A stretch of 64,000 bases of DNA from NCBI RefSeq assembly GCF_900117395.1, contig NZ_FPEG01000003.1, positions 558,001-622,000 of the forward strand. Direction: 5' to 3'. The stretch comes from Agrococcus sp. Marseille-P2731 (GTDB lineage Bacteria; Actinomycetota; Actinomycetes; Actinomycetales; Microbacteriaceae). The notes under the pieces were generated by a model, which had not been told where the DNA came from, ran no database searches, and saw only the letters and a program-made list of their open reading frames with translations. This document shows positions 19,674 through 33,203 of the stretch, in pieces (within the stretch, counting starts at the first letter, position 1; each line of letters starts with the position of its first letter). A program made the position numbers and the translations under genes.

Positions 19674-21023
19674 CTACCGGCCGGCTTCCCGCTGCCTGCC
19701 GAGCTGGTGCCGCAGCGCATCCTCCAGTCGCGGTCGGCGGAAGCGGTGGCCGATCGCCGCGAGCACCTCCGGCACCACGTGCTGGTTCGCGAGCGCCAGC
19801 TCCTGCATGCCCTGCTGCCCGAGCAGGATGCGCGGCCCGAGCGCAGGCGTCGGCAGCAGCGCCGGGCGATGCAGCACCGATGCCAGCACCGACGCGAACT
19901 CCTCCTGCCGCACCGGCTCGGGAGCGACCGCGTTCACCGGCCCCTCGAGATGCGCGTCGACGAGCGCGCGCACGTAGATGTCGACGAGGTCGTCGAGGTC
20001 GATCCACGACTGCCAGTGGGCGCCACCCGCGAGCGGCCCGCCGAGCCCCGCCTGGTAGATCGGGCGCAGCACCTGCAGGATGCCGCCGCGGGGCGAGAGC
20101 ACCAGCCCGGTGCGCACCTGCACGCTGCGCATCCCGTGCCCGGCCCGGGACTCCGCCTCCCAATCGGCGACGACCTCCGCGAGGAAGCCCTGCCCGCCGC
20201 CGCTCGTCTCGGCGAGCGTCGACTCGCCGCGATCGCTGCCGTACCAGCCGATGCCGGATGCGCTGACGAAGGTGCGCACGCCGCTCGCGGCCGCGAGCTC
20301 GGCGAGCCGGCGCGTCGGGCCGACGCGGCTGCTGCGGATGCTGTCTCGGTGCCCCGCGTCGAAGCGGCCGAAGATCGAGGCACCGGCGAGGTGCACCACC
20401 GCGTCGACACCGTCGAGCAGATCGTCGGCCGGCGCAGCCGGATCCCAGCGCCGCTCCCCCGGCCCGGCCTCGCGCCGCACGAGACGGATCACGGTGTGCC
20501 CACCCGTGGTGAGGAACGCGCGGAGCGCGGTGCCGATGAGACCGCCGCCGCCCGTGACCGCGACGGTGAGCGGCTCCATCCCGAGCTCCCGGTGCCGTCG
20601 GATGTCGTCGGCGAGCTGCTGGTGGCGGTAGGCGAACATCGGCCGCAGCACCTGCGAGCCGACGGGGGTGTCGACGATGTCGTGCATCCGGGTGCCGACG
20701 CCCGCGGGCAGGTCGACCGCCTCGAAGCGATGCTCGTGATGCCAGCGCACGGGCGACAGCGCAGCAGAGGTCACGCCCTCGTCGATGCGCTCGTCGACGA
20801 ACGCACGACCGGCCACGTAGCCCTCGGGGTCGTGCTGCGCCACCCAGATCTGCCCGCCGGGGAGCGCGAGCTCTGCCCGGCCGTCGGCGAGCGATTCGGC
20901 CTCACGACGAACCCGCCCCGGCAGCCACGGCGGCATGAGCCGCTGCAGCGCACCGGGGCGGGTGTGCCAGTCGAAGACCTCGTCGAGCGGTGCGGCGATC
21001 GTGCTCCAGTGCTGGATGCCCAT
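19674..21023 (-). CDS. SRPBCC domain fused to TIGR01777 NAD(P)-epimerase
   Basis: A 449-residue two-domain protein. Residues 1-145 are an SRPBCC/START-type ligand fold (MGIQHWSTIAAPLDEVFDWHTRPGALQRLMPPW). From about residue 150 comes a TIGR01777-type epimerase: VAVTGGGGLIGTALRAFL (cofactor loop), VHLAGASI, VSASGIGWYGSDRGE and a C-terminal LPTPALGPRILLGQQG with the DUF1731-type end. This fusion is common in actinobacteria, and its substrate is unknown. ATG 21023 starts exactly at the SRPBCC fold. It converges on iclR with only 20 bases between, and two more SRPBCC genes precede it on the same strand. Confidence 0.85.
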   Translation of the reverse strand: MGIQHWSTIAAPLDEVFDWHTRPGALQRLMPPWLPGRVRREAESLADGRAELALPGGQIWVAQHDPEGYVAGRAFVDERIDEGVTSAALSPVRWHHEHRFEAVDLPAGVGTRMHDIVDTPVGSQVLRPMFAYRHQQLADDIRRHRELGMEPLTVAVTGGGGLIGTALRAFLTTGGHTVIRLVRREAGPGERRWDPAAPADDLLDGVDAVVHLAGASIFGRFDAGHRDSIRSSRVGPTRRLAELAAASGVRTFVSASGIGWYGSDRGESTLAETSGGGQGFLAEVVADWEAESRAGHGMRSVQVRTGLVLSPRGGILQVLRPIYQAGLGGPLAGGAHWQSWIDLDDLVDIYVRALVDAHLEGPVNAVAPEPVRQEEFASVLASVLHRPALLPTPALGPRILLGQQGMQELALANQHVVPEVLAAIGHRFRRPRLEDALRHQLGRQREAGR

Positions 21024-21081
21024 GGCGGCACCGTACTCGCTGCGCCTCTGCGCTCCCTCGGTCTTCGGGAGTCGACCGGGG

Positions 21082-21564
21082 CTAGTGCCCGGTGCTGTCG
21101 GCCGGGCGCTCGATGTCGCCCTCCCAGCCCGAGTTCGCCGCGTGCTCCGCGGGCGCCTGCTCGGCGAGCTCCTTGAAGGTGCGCAGATCCTTGCCGATCT
21201 GCAGGTCATCGATCTGCAGCAGCGCGCCGGCCTTCTCGACGATGCCCTGCGGCTTCCAGTCGAGCTGCAGCGAGACGCGCGTCTGGTCGTCGTCGATGCG
21301 GTGGAAGGTCACGACGCCGGCGTGGGTCTCGCCGTCGGTCGAGGTCCAGGCGACGCGCTCGTCCAGGTGCTGCTCGGTGATCTCGGCGTCGAACTCGCGC
21401 TCGACCCCCGCGATCGAGACGACCCAGTGGAGGCGCTTGTCGTCCAGCTGCGTGATGGATTCCACGCCGCCCATGAACTTCGGGAAGTCCTCGAACTGGG
21501 TCCAGAGCGCGTAGACGGCGCTGATGGGTGCGTTGACATCGATGGAGTCGGTGAGCTTGGGCAT
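21082..21564 (-). CDS. SRPBCC (polyketide cyclase/dehydrase-like) protein
   Basis: A 160-residue single-domain protein. DSIDVNAPISAVYALWTQFEDFPKFMGGVESI is the standard start of the polyketide-cyclase/coenzyme Q-binding SRPBCC group, and VAWTS and TFHRIDDDQTRVSLQLDW follow as the middle strands. The C-terminus is acidic and polar. ATG 21564 has GAGAGG upstream. Homologues are often stress-induced in actinobacteria and may bind lipids. It lies between another SRPBCC gene and an SRPBCC-epimerase fusion, suggesting a duplicated set. Confidence 0.85.
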   Translation of the reverse strand: MPKLTDSIDVNAPISAVYALWTQFEDFPKFMGGVESITQLDDKRLHWVVSIAGVEREFDAEITEQHLDERVAWTSTDGETHAGVVTFHRIDDDQTRVSLQLDWKPQGIVEKAGALLQIDDLQIGKDLRTFKELAEQAPAEHAANSGWEGDIERPADSTGH

Positions 21565-21637
21565 GTCTGCATTCCTCTCGGTCGGACGATGGATCAGGCG
21601 CGGGCAGCGCGATCCGCGAGGACCGCGTGCCCGACGT

Positions 21638-22078
21638 TCAGGCGGCTTGGGCCGGCAGCGCCGCGGCCGCTCGCGCCTCGGCGAGCGCGCGGAACCGCTG
21701 GAGGTCGCAGCGGATGGTGAGCTCGTCGAGCTCAGGGGCTCCGGCAGGCGAGCGGTCGTCGCCCCTCGGCGCCCAGATCACCCGGACGGTCATGAGGGTC
21801 CGATCGGCGCCGAGGTCAGCGAGCTCGACCCACCACCCCATGGTGGTCAGGTCGACGCTCTGCCAGGCGATGCGCTCGTCGGGGACGCGCTCGGTGACCA
21901 GTGCGTAGAACGACGGCTCGACGCCGTCGATGGCGACTCGCCACCGCAGTCGCACCGCGGTCTCGGCGAAGACGGACTCCACGCCGGTCATGAAGTGCGG
22001 GAACTCGTCGAACGCGCTCCAGAGGCGGAAGACCTCCGCTCGCGGAGCCGCCACCTCGATCCGTTCGTCGACCTGCAT
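21638..22078 (-). CDS. Second SRPBCC-family protein
   Basis: A 146-residue paralogue of the downstream gene: MQVDERIEVAAPRAEVFRLWSAFDEFPHFMTGVESV aligns with its N-terminus, and RIAWQSVDL and MTVRVIWAPRGDD with its middle. The C-terminus is Ala-rich. ATG 22078 is the natural start of the fold. On the minus strand a GGGTAC hexamer (22141-22136) with GTAT 17 bases upstream resembles a SigB/SigF-type promoter, which would fit the stress-linked expression seen for this family elsewhere. 73 bases separate it from the next gene. Confidence 0.82.
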   Translation of the reverse strand: MQVDERIEVAAPRAEVFRLWSAFDEFPHFMTGVESVFAETAVRLRWRVAIDGVEPSFYALVTERVPDERIAWQSVDLTTMGWWVELADLGADRTLMTVRVIWAPRGDDRSPAGAPELDELTIRCDLQRFRALAEARAAAALPAQAA

Positions 22079-22134
22079 CGCCCGTCTCCCCTGCGCCGTG
22101 CCCCTGCCCGGATACCGGGCCGGGATACGCAATC

Positions 22135-22142
22135 TGTACCCC
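22135..22142 (-). promoter_or_regulatory. Possible SigB/SigF-type promoter of the SRPBCC genes
   Basis: On the minus strand GGGGTACA reads from 22142 to 22135, and GTAT lies 17 bases upstream of GGGTAC. The consensus for stress sigma factors in actinobacteria is GTTT-N15-17-GGGTAT, so one base differs in each element. The start codon at 22078 follows 57 bases later. Confidence 0.4.
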
Positions 22143-22244
22143 GTTACCTCAGCGTGACATACGCCCCAAGGGCCAACAATGGGCGGACTCCCAGGTTGCC
22201 CGCCAGCCGCTTCGGCCACCGGAATCAGGCCCGCGCATCCGGAA

Positions 22245-22250
22245 TAGGAT
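22245..22250 (+). promoter_or_regulatory. argG -10 element (TAGGAT), leaderless
   Basis: TAGGAT ends six bases before ATG 22257, with TGAGGC between, leaving no room for a 5' leader. The transcript would begin at the start codon. Confidence 0.6.
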
Positions 22251-22253
22251 TGA

Positions 22254-23678
<1,425 letters not shown>

Positions 23679-23687
23679 GCACCGCAC

Positions 23688-23704
23688 GCCGCCTCGACGG
23701 CGGC
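23688..23704. terminator. Stem-loop between convergent argG and glycosyltransferase
   Basis: GCCGCC (23688-23693) pairs with GGCGGC (23699-23704) around TCGAC, ten bases after the argG stop and nine before the end of the convergent gene. It could end both transcripts. Confidence 0.45.
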
Positions 23705-23712
23705 TGGCCCGG

Positions 23713-24444
23713 CTACGGCTGGCCCAGCGCGGCGAGGTAGGAGGCGAAGCCGCCCTCCACGCGGCTGCGCGTGCGCGCTGAGGTGCGCACGGGAGGCCGC
23801 TGCCGGTCATCGATCACGGCGCCCGCCGCGCGCATCCGGGCGACCAGATCGACATCCTCGTGCAGGCGCATCGGCGCGATCCCGCCCACGACCTCGAGCG
23901 CCGAGGCGCGCACCCCGAGGTTCGCGCCGTGCACCGCGGCACCGACAGGGAGCCGGTCGTGCGCGGCGTGCCACGCCGCGAGCACGGGCGCGCGCAACGG
24001 CCCGTGCGGCACCACGCGCCCGACGAGCAGGTCGCATCCGCCGTCGGCCGCAGCCAGGTGGTCGAGCAGCCACGAGTGCGGCACAACGCTGTCGGCATCG
24101 GTGGTCGCCACCCAGGTCGCCGCGAGCGCGTCGGCCGCCGGCCAGCGGGCGAGCCCGTGCGCGATGCCCTCGCGCCGCGCTGCGCCGACCGAGGCGGCAT
24201 CGATCTCGAGCACCTCGGCGCCCGCGCTGCGCGCGACGCCCGCGGTGCCGTCGACGCAGGCGTCGGCGACGACCAGCAGCCGCGCCTCGACGTGCGGCGA
24301 GCGAGCGGTGAGTCGGTCGAGCGCTGCCGCGACGCTCTCGACGCACGCGCCGACGCTCGCGGCCTCGTCGCGGGCGGGCACGACCACGAGCACGCGCTCG
24401 ATCGGCACGCTGCTCATCCCCGCGCTCACGACGGCCGCGCTCAC
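23713..24444 (-). CDS. Family 2 glycosyltransferase of a three-gene cluster
   Basis: A 243-residue soluble GT2 (GT-A fold): VLVVVPARDEAASVGACVESV opens the nucleotide-sugar domain, ATTDADSVVPHSW holds the DxD metal motif, and MRLHEDVDLVARMRAAGA the acidic catalytic motif. No membrane helix is seen. GTG 24444 overlaps the stop of the PIG-L/methyltransferase gene by four bases, so translation is coupled. Donor and acceptor are unknown. Coupling to an N-deacetylase/methyltransferase suggests a glycan or glycolipid bearing a modified amino sugar. Confidence 0.85.
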   Translation of the reverse strand: MSAAVVSAGMSSVPIERVLVVVPARDEAASVGACVESVAAALDRLTARSPHVEARLLVVADACVDGTAGVARSAGAEVLEIDAASVGAARREGIAHGLARWPAADALAATWVATTDADSVVPHSWLLDHLAAADGGCDLLVGRVVPHGPLRAPVLAAWHAAHDRLPVGAAVHGANLGVRASALEVVGGIAPMRLHEDVDLVARMRAAGAVIDDRQRPPVRTSARTRSRVEGGFASYLAALGQP

Positions 24445-25736
24445 GACGGCACCAGCACATCGAGCAGGAACGCCGCGTCGCGGTGCTCGACCACGCGCCG
24501 CATGCCGGTGGTGCCAGCCGCGAGCGCATGCACCTGCTCGGCGGAGGCGAGGAGATCCTCGCCCTCGCCACGCCAGTGGCAGAGCACGACCTGCGCACCG
24601 GCGTCGCGCGCCTCGTGCAGGATGCCGCGGAGCGCATCCGCCTCGACGTAGGAACCGATCTCGCTGAGCACGATCAGGTCGACATCGGCTCGCGGCAGGC
24701 CGTCGTGGACGGCTCGGTGCTCGACCCACGCGTTCGTGCGCCCGGCGATCGTGCGCCGCGCCTCGGCGAGCGCCGGCAGCGAGGCGTCCACTCCGAGCGC
24801 GGCATCGCAGCGCGTCGCGAGCTCAGCCGTGAGCATCGCGGTGCCGCAGCCCACTTCGACCGCGAGCCGGTAGTGCTGCTCTGGCAGGGCGGCGAGCACG
24901 AGTGCGCGCTTGCGTCGCTCGTACCAGGCGGTGCGCGTCGACCAGGGGTCGCCCTCGTCGGCGTAGCGCTCGTCGAAGGGCATCGGTCGGGCGGGCGGCG
25001 CGAGCACCAGCCACTCGTCACCGGCAAATCGGGCGAGCATCGAGGGACTGAGCACGGCGCGATCGGCAGGATCCGGCGACAGCGCCGCGATCTGCGAGCG
25101 GTGGGCCGCGATCGCGCGCGCCTTGACCTCGCGGGCGTCGGCGTCGAGCGGCAAGCGGTGCAGCGCGACGTCGTCGAGCAGGCCGGGCTCACCCCAGAGC
25201 CACGCCCAGATGGGCGCCCATGCGCACTCGCGGCCCGCTTCTCGCGCGATGGCCGCGACCGCGTCGCCGACGAGCTCGTGATCGGGGTGCCCGTCGCGCG
25301 CCCAGGGCGCGATCACGCGCGCGTCGCTCGGCAGCGCGGCGATGAGCGGCGCGATGGCTGCCACCAGCTCGCGGCGGTGGCGCCGCAGCGCTCCGTCGGG
25401 AAGCCCGAGTCGGAGGATGTGTGCCCCGGTGCCCGCGAGCGCCGCCTCCTGCTCGGTGCGACGCTGCTGCGCGAGCGCTGCCTGCGACAGCGTCGGCGAG
25501 CCGGGGTGCGAGCCCTCGCCGTCGCTCGCGACCACGACGGTGACGGGGATGCCGCGCCGGGCAGCCTCGTGGATCGAGCCGAAGGCGCCGAGCACCTCGT
25601 CATCGGGGTGCGCGGCGACGACGAGCAAGGCGCCCGGCTGGCGATCGAGCACGGGCGCGGCGCGCAGCGCTGCGCTCTCGAGCCAGGCCTCGTGCGGCGT
25701 GCCGGCGTCGTCGCCCTCGAAGCGGGGCGCGCTCAC
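24441..25736 (-). CDS. PIG-L deacetylase fused to a SAM-dependent methyltransferase
   Basis: A 431-residue bifunctional protein. Residues ~35-230 are a PIG-L/LmbE zinc N-deacetylase with AHPDDE (42-47) and GHPDHE (149-154) for metal binding. Residues ~255-431 are a class I methyltransferase with VEVGCGTAMLT (motif I, ~293-303), GVDASLPAL and DLIVLSEIGSY; it resembles NodS-type N-methyltransferases in length and motif order. The order suggests removal of an N-acetyl group followed by methylation, perhaps on the freed amine. GTG 25736 overlaps the upstream gene's stop (GTGA), and a GTG at 25739 is equally possible. Confidence 0.85.
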   Translation of the reverse strand: MSAPRFEGDDAGTPHEAWLESAALRAAPVLDRQPGALLVVAAHPDDEVLGAFGSIHEAARRGIPVTVVVASDGEGSHPGSPTLSQAALAQQRRTEQEAALAGTGAHILRLGLPDGALRRHRRELVAAIAPLIAALPSDARVIAPWARDGHPDHELVGDAVAAIAREAGRECAWAPIWAWLWGEPGLLDDVALHRLPLDADAREVKARAIAAHRSQIAALSPDPADRAVLSPSMLARFAGDEWLVLAPPARPMPFDERYADEGDPWSTRTAWYERRKRALVLAALPEQHYRLAVEVGCGTAMLTAELATRCDAALGVDASLPALAEARRTIAGRTNAWVEHRAVHDGLPRADVDLIVLSEIGSYVEADALRGILHEARDAGAQVVLCHWRGEGEDLLASAEQVHALAAGTTGMRRVVEHRDAAFLLDVLVPS

Positions 25737-26764
25737 CACTGCTGCGATCCGGCCGCCGCGCGAGCGGCGATCGCGGCACCGAGGGATGCCTGGTCGCGCT
25801 CGGCGTGGTGCTGGCGCACATAGAGCTGCAGGTCGGCGACGCGGCGCGCGTGCTCGGCTTCGAGCGCGAGCGGCGCGGGGCCGAGCGCTCGGCCGACGCG
25901 CTCGAGCACCTCGTCGACGGCTCGCGCGACGATGCCGCGCGTGCGGAGCGCGAGCGTGGCGGGATCCACCGAGGCATCACCCGCGTCGATGCGCCGGGCG
26001 GCGTCGGCGAGCGCGAGGCGGGATGCGGTGAGCGCCTCGTCGACGGCGCCCAGGTGCGCCAGTCGCAGCGGCGCATCCGCCGTCGCTCGCAGCAGTCGGC
26101 GCGCGATCGCCACGGCGCCGCCGTGCCAGCACGCCGCGACCCCGATGCCGCCCCACGCGAAGCCGGGGCGTCGCAGGTACCAGCCGGGCTCGCCGACCGG
26201 CTCGGCGGCCGCGCGGTCGAAGCGCACCGGGCCGGACGGGATGCCGGCGAGGCCCCGCGCATGCCACGCATCCGCCATGACCTCGACGCCCGACTGGCGC
26301 AGGTCGACGTCGACGAGCACGCGCTCCTCGCCCGACCACGCGGAGACCAGGGCGCGATCGAGCCGGTCGGCGAGCGAGCACCACGGCTTCTCGCCCACCA
26401 GCCGCCCCTCGCGCAGCTCGAGCCGCGCGCCGGGCCCCTCTGCCGCGAAGACGCCGTATGCGCCGGGGGCGGGCTGGATCCCCGCCTCGGCCAGGATCGC
26501 CACCGCGTCGAGGTGCGGCTCGATCGCCCGCGCGACCTCGAGATCGCGCGCGCCGAGGGTCGCGAGCGCCTCGAACCGCGCTGCGGTGCGGCCGGCGGCC
26601 GGGAGCGATGTGCTGGCCGCGAGCGCGGGGGCCGCGGCGAGCGCATCAGCGACGCTCGCGGGCAGCGATCCGAGCGCGGTCAGCAGCGCCTGTGCGCCCG
26701 TCCCGTCCTCGATCGTCACTGCCCCGGCCTCGATCGGTGTTGTGGCGGGCACGGGCTCTGGCAT
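25733..26764 (-). CDS. Acyl-CoA dehydrogenase-like protein heading the cluster
   Basis: A 343-residue protein, somewhat short for the ACAD family (usually ~380). GAYGVFAAEGPGARLELREGRLVGEKPWCS is the N-to-beta-domain junction, PGFAWGGIGVAACWHGGAVAIARRLL the start of the C-terminal helical domain, and LQLYVRQHHAERDQASLGAAIA its end. I cannot locate a confident catalytic glutamate, so it may not act on an acyl-CoA. It is first of three minus-strand genes linked by four-base overlaps (ACAD, PIG-L/methyltransferase, GT2). ATG 26764 lies 52 bases from the divergent lhr start, so the promoters overlap. Confidence 0.75.
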   Translation of the reverse strand: MPEPVPATTPIEAGAVTIEDGTGAQALLTALGSLPASVADALAAAPALAASTSLPAAGRTAARFEALATLGARDLEVARAIEPHLDAVAILAEAGIQPAPGAYGVFAAEGPGARLELREGRLVGEKPWCSLADRLDRALVSAWSGEERVLVDVDLRQSGVEVMADAWHARGLAGIPSGPVRFDRAAAEPVGEPGWYLRRPGFAWGGIGVAACWHGGAVAIARRLLRATADAPLRLAHLGAVDEALTASRLALADAARRIDAGDASVDPATLALRTRGIVARAVDEVLERVGRALGPAPLALEAEHARRVADLQLYVRQHHAERDQASLGAAIAARAAAGSQQW

Positions 26765-26816
26765 TGCTCCATTCTCCACCGGCTGTCCCCCAAGGCTGCT
26801 GTGCTGTACTGAGCGG

Positions 26817-31499
<4,683 letters not shown>

Positions 31500-31527
31500 T
31501 GCGCTGCGCGATCGCGGCGGCACGCTG

Positions 31528-32325
31528 ATGCCCGAGGGAGACACGATCTACCGCGCCGCCGTGCGCCTGGGCGCGGCGATGGCCGGGCGCGAGCTGCTGC
31601 GGAGCGACTTCCGGGTGCCCTCGCTCGCCACCGCCGACCTCGCCGGGGAGCGCATCGACGAGGTGCGAGCGGTCGGCAAGCACCTGCTCATGCGCGGCGA
31701 GCGCTTCACGATCCACTCCCACGCCGGCATGGACGGGCTGTGGCACGTGCTCGAGCCCGGTCGCCGCGCGCCCGTCGCGACCCACACCATCCGCGTCGTG
31801 CTCGCCACCGACCAGCACGAGATCGTCGGGTCGAGCCTGCCGGTGCTCGAGCTGCTGCCGCGCGCGGGCGACCTCGAGACGCTCGGCTACCTCGGCCCCG
31901 ACCTGCTCGACGAGGGATGGGACGAGGAGATGGCCGCGGAGGCCGCGCGGAGGCTGCGCGCGACCGGGGCGCCGGTGGGCGTCGCGCTGCTCGACCAGCA
32001 CGCCGTCGCCGGGCTCGGCAACGTGTACCGCGGCGAGCTGTGCTTCCTGCGCGGCGTGCACCCGGCGACGCCCGTGGGCGAGGTCGATGTGGAGCGGCTC
32101 GTCGCGCTCGCGAGGCGGCTGATGGTCGCCAATCGCGAGCGCACCGAGCGCACGTTCACGGGCGACACGCGCAACGGCCGGCGGACGTGGGTCTATGGGC
32201 GCGGCGGCCAGCCGTGCAGGCGGTGCGGCACGCGCATCAGGGATGCGCAGCTCGGGCTCGAGGACGGGATGCTGCGGCAGGTGCAGTGGTGCCCCAGGTG
32301 CCAGCCGGAGCCGGCAGCCGCGTAG
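31528..32325 (+). CDS. nei2: Endonuclease VIII-like DNA glycosylase (Nei2 type)
   Basis: A 265-residue Fpg/Nei-family bifunctional glycosylase/AP lyase for oxidised pyrimidines. MPEGDTIYRAA gives catalytic Pro2 (after Met removal) and Glu3. VGKHLLMR holds the conserved lysine, and DQHAVAGLGNVYRGELCFL is the helix-two-turn-helix. CRRCGT...WCPRC is the C-terminal zinc finger. It starts 28 bases after lhr on the same strand, the same pairing seen in other actinobacteria, which suggests the two act together in repair. Confidence 0.92.
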   Translation: MPEGDTIYRAAVRLGAAMAGRELLRSDFRVPSLATADLAGERIDEVRAVGKHLLMRGERFTIHSHAGMDGLWHVLEPGRRAPVATHTIRVVLATDQHEIVGSSLPVLELLPRAGDLETLGYLGPDLLDEGWDEEMAAEAARRLRATGAPVGVALLDQHAVAGLGNVYRGELCFLRGVHPATPVGEVDVERLVALARRLMVANRERTERTFTGDTRNGRRTWVYGRGGQPCRRCGTRIRDAQLGLEDGMLRQVQWCPRCQPEPAAA

Positions 32326-32363
32326 CGGCTCTGTCCCGCGGCGCGCCCTCCCGACGGCCGTCC

Positions 32364-32455
32364 GCACAACGCAAGCCCGGCGACGAGGAACAGCGGGCTG
32401 CGGGGGCCAGAAGCGGCGTTCGCCCCGCGAGAGGGCTGCGGTGCTTGCGTTGTGC
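32364..32455. repeat. Element bounded by a perfect 13-bp inverted repeat
   Basis: GCACAACGCAAGC (32364-32376) and GCTTGCGTTGTGC (32443-32455) are perfect 13-base complements 66 bases apart. The interior has further GC-rich pairing (for example GCGGG near 32392 with CCCGC near 32424). It lies in the gap between convergent nei2 and SpoU genes. It could be a structured 3' end shared by both transcripts or a small mobile repeat. No target duplication is evident. Confidence 0.55.
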
Positions 32456-32466
32456 TCGGGCGGAGC

Positions 32467-32486
32467 GGGGCGGGGCGGGGCGGGGG
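32467..32486 (+). other. Canonical G-quadruplex motif with single-base loops
   Basis: Three GGGG runs and one GGGGG run are separated by single C bases on the plus strand, the pattern that gives the most stable parallel quadruplexes. It sits between the 13-bp inverted repeat element and a REP-like repeat. Confidence 0.75.
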
Positions 32487-32532
32487 CTTCGAGACGGCTG
32501 TGGGCTGCGCCCGCGGCCTCCTCAGCCAGCGG
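32486..32532. repeat. REP-like palindrome overlapping the 3' end of the SpoU gene
   Basis: The segment begins GCTTCGAGACGGCTG and ends CGGCCTCCTCAGCCAGCGG, with an imperfect palindromic core. This is the general shape of the dispersed intergenic repeat of Microbacteriaceae, and of the copy inside lhr. Its end contains the stop codon of the SpoU gene (32522-32524), so the repeat supplies the last codons of that protein. Confidence 0.5.
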
Positions 32533-33181
32533 AGGCGGGAGGGACGGCGGCGTGCGCGCGGATCCACTCGTGCATCACGATGGCGGCTGCCGCTGCGGCG
32601 TTGATCGAGCGGGTCGAGCCGAACTGGCGGATCGCGACGTGCGCATCCGCGGCCGCGACCGCCGCCTCGGTCAGCCCCGGCCCCTCCTGGCCGAACAGCA
32701 GCACGCAGCGCTCCGGCAGCGGCGCCGCGTCGACGGGCACGCTGCCCTCGGTGTTGTCGACGGCCACGACGGTCAGGCCCGCACCGCGCGCCCACGCGGT
32801 GAACGCATCCGTCGTCTCGTGGTGCAGCACGTGCTGGTAGCGGTCGGTGACCATGGCGCCGCGGCGGTTCCACCGGCGCTTGCCGATGATGTGCACGGCG
32901 GATGCGGTGAACGCGTTGGCGGTGCGCACGATCGACCCGATGTTGAGGTCGTGCTGCCAGTTCTCGATCGCGACGTGGAAGGGGTGCCGGCGCGTGTCGA
33001 GGTCGGCCACGATCGCCTCGTGCCGCCAGTAGCGGTAGCGGTCGACGACGTTGCGCCGATCGCCATGCTCGAGCAGCTCGGGGTCGAGGCGCTCGTCGCT
33101 CGGCCACTCGCCCGCGAACGGCCCGACGCCGACGGCCAGCTGGGGCTCGTCGGCGTCGGGGCGTGTCACCGGTGGCTGCAT
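32522..33181 (-). CDS. SpoU/TrmH-family RNA 2'-O-methyltransferase
   Basis: A 219-residue SPOUT methyltransferase. NIGSIVRTANAFTASAVHIIG is motif 1, LLFGQEGPGLTEAA motif 2, and VAIRQFGSTRSINAAAAAAIVMHEW motif 3, which forms the knotted SAM site. An N-terminal extension of ~55 residues precedes the catalytic fold. The RNA target (tRNA or rRNA) cannot be told. ATG 33181 follows TAGCCT by six bases on the minus strand, the leaderless layout. Its C-terminal codons run into a REP-like repeat. Confidence 0.88.
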   Translation of the reverse strand: MQPPVTRPDADEPQLAVGVGPFAGEWPSDERLDPELLEHGDRRNVVDRYRYWRHEAIVADLDTRRHPFHVAIENWQHDLNIGSIVRTANAFTASAVHIIGKRRWNRRGAMVTDRYQHVLHHETTDAFTAWARGAGLTVVAVDNTEGSVPVDAAPLPERCVLLFGQEGPGLTEAAVAAADAHVAIRQFGSTRSINAAAAAAIVMHEWIRAHAAVPPASAG

Positions 33182-33203
33182 GCCTCCAGGCTACGGGCGG
33201 CGA

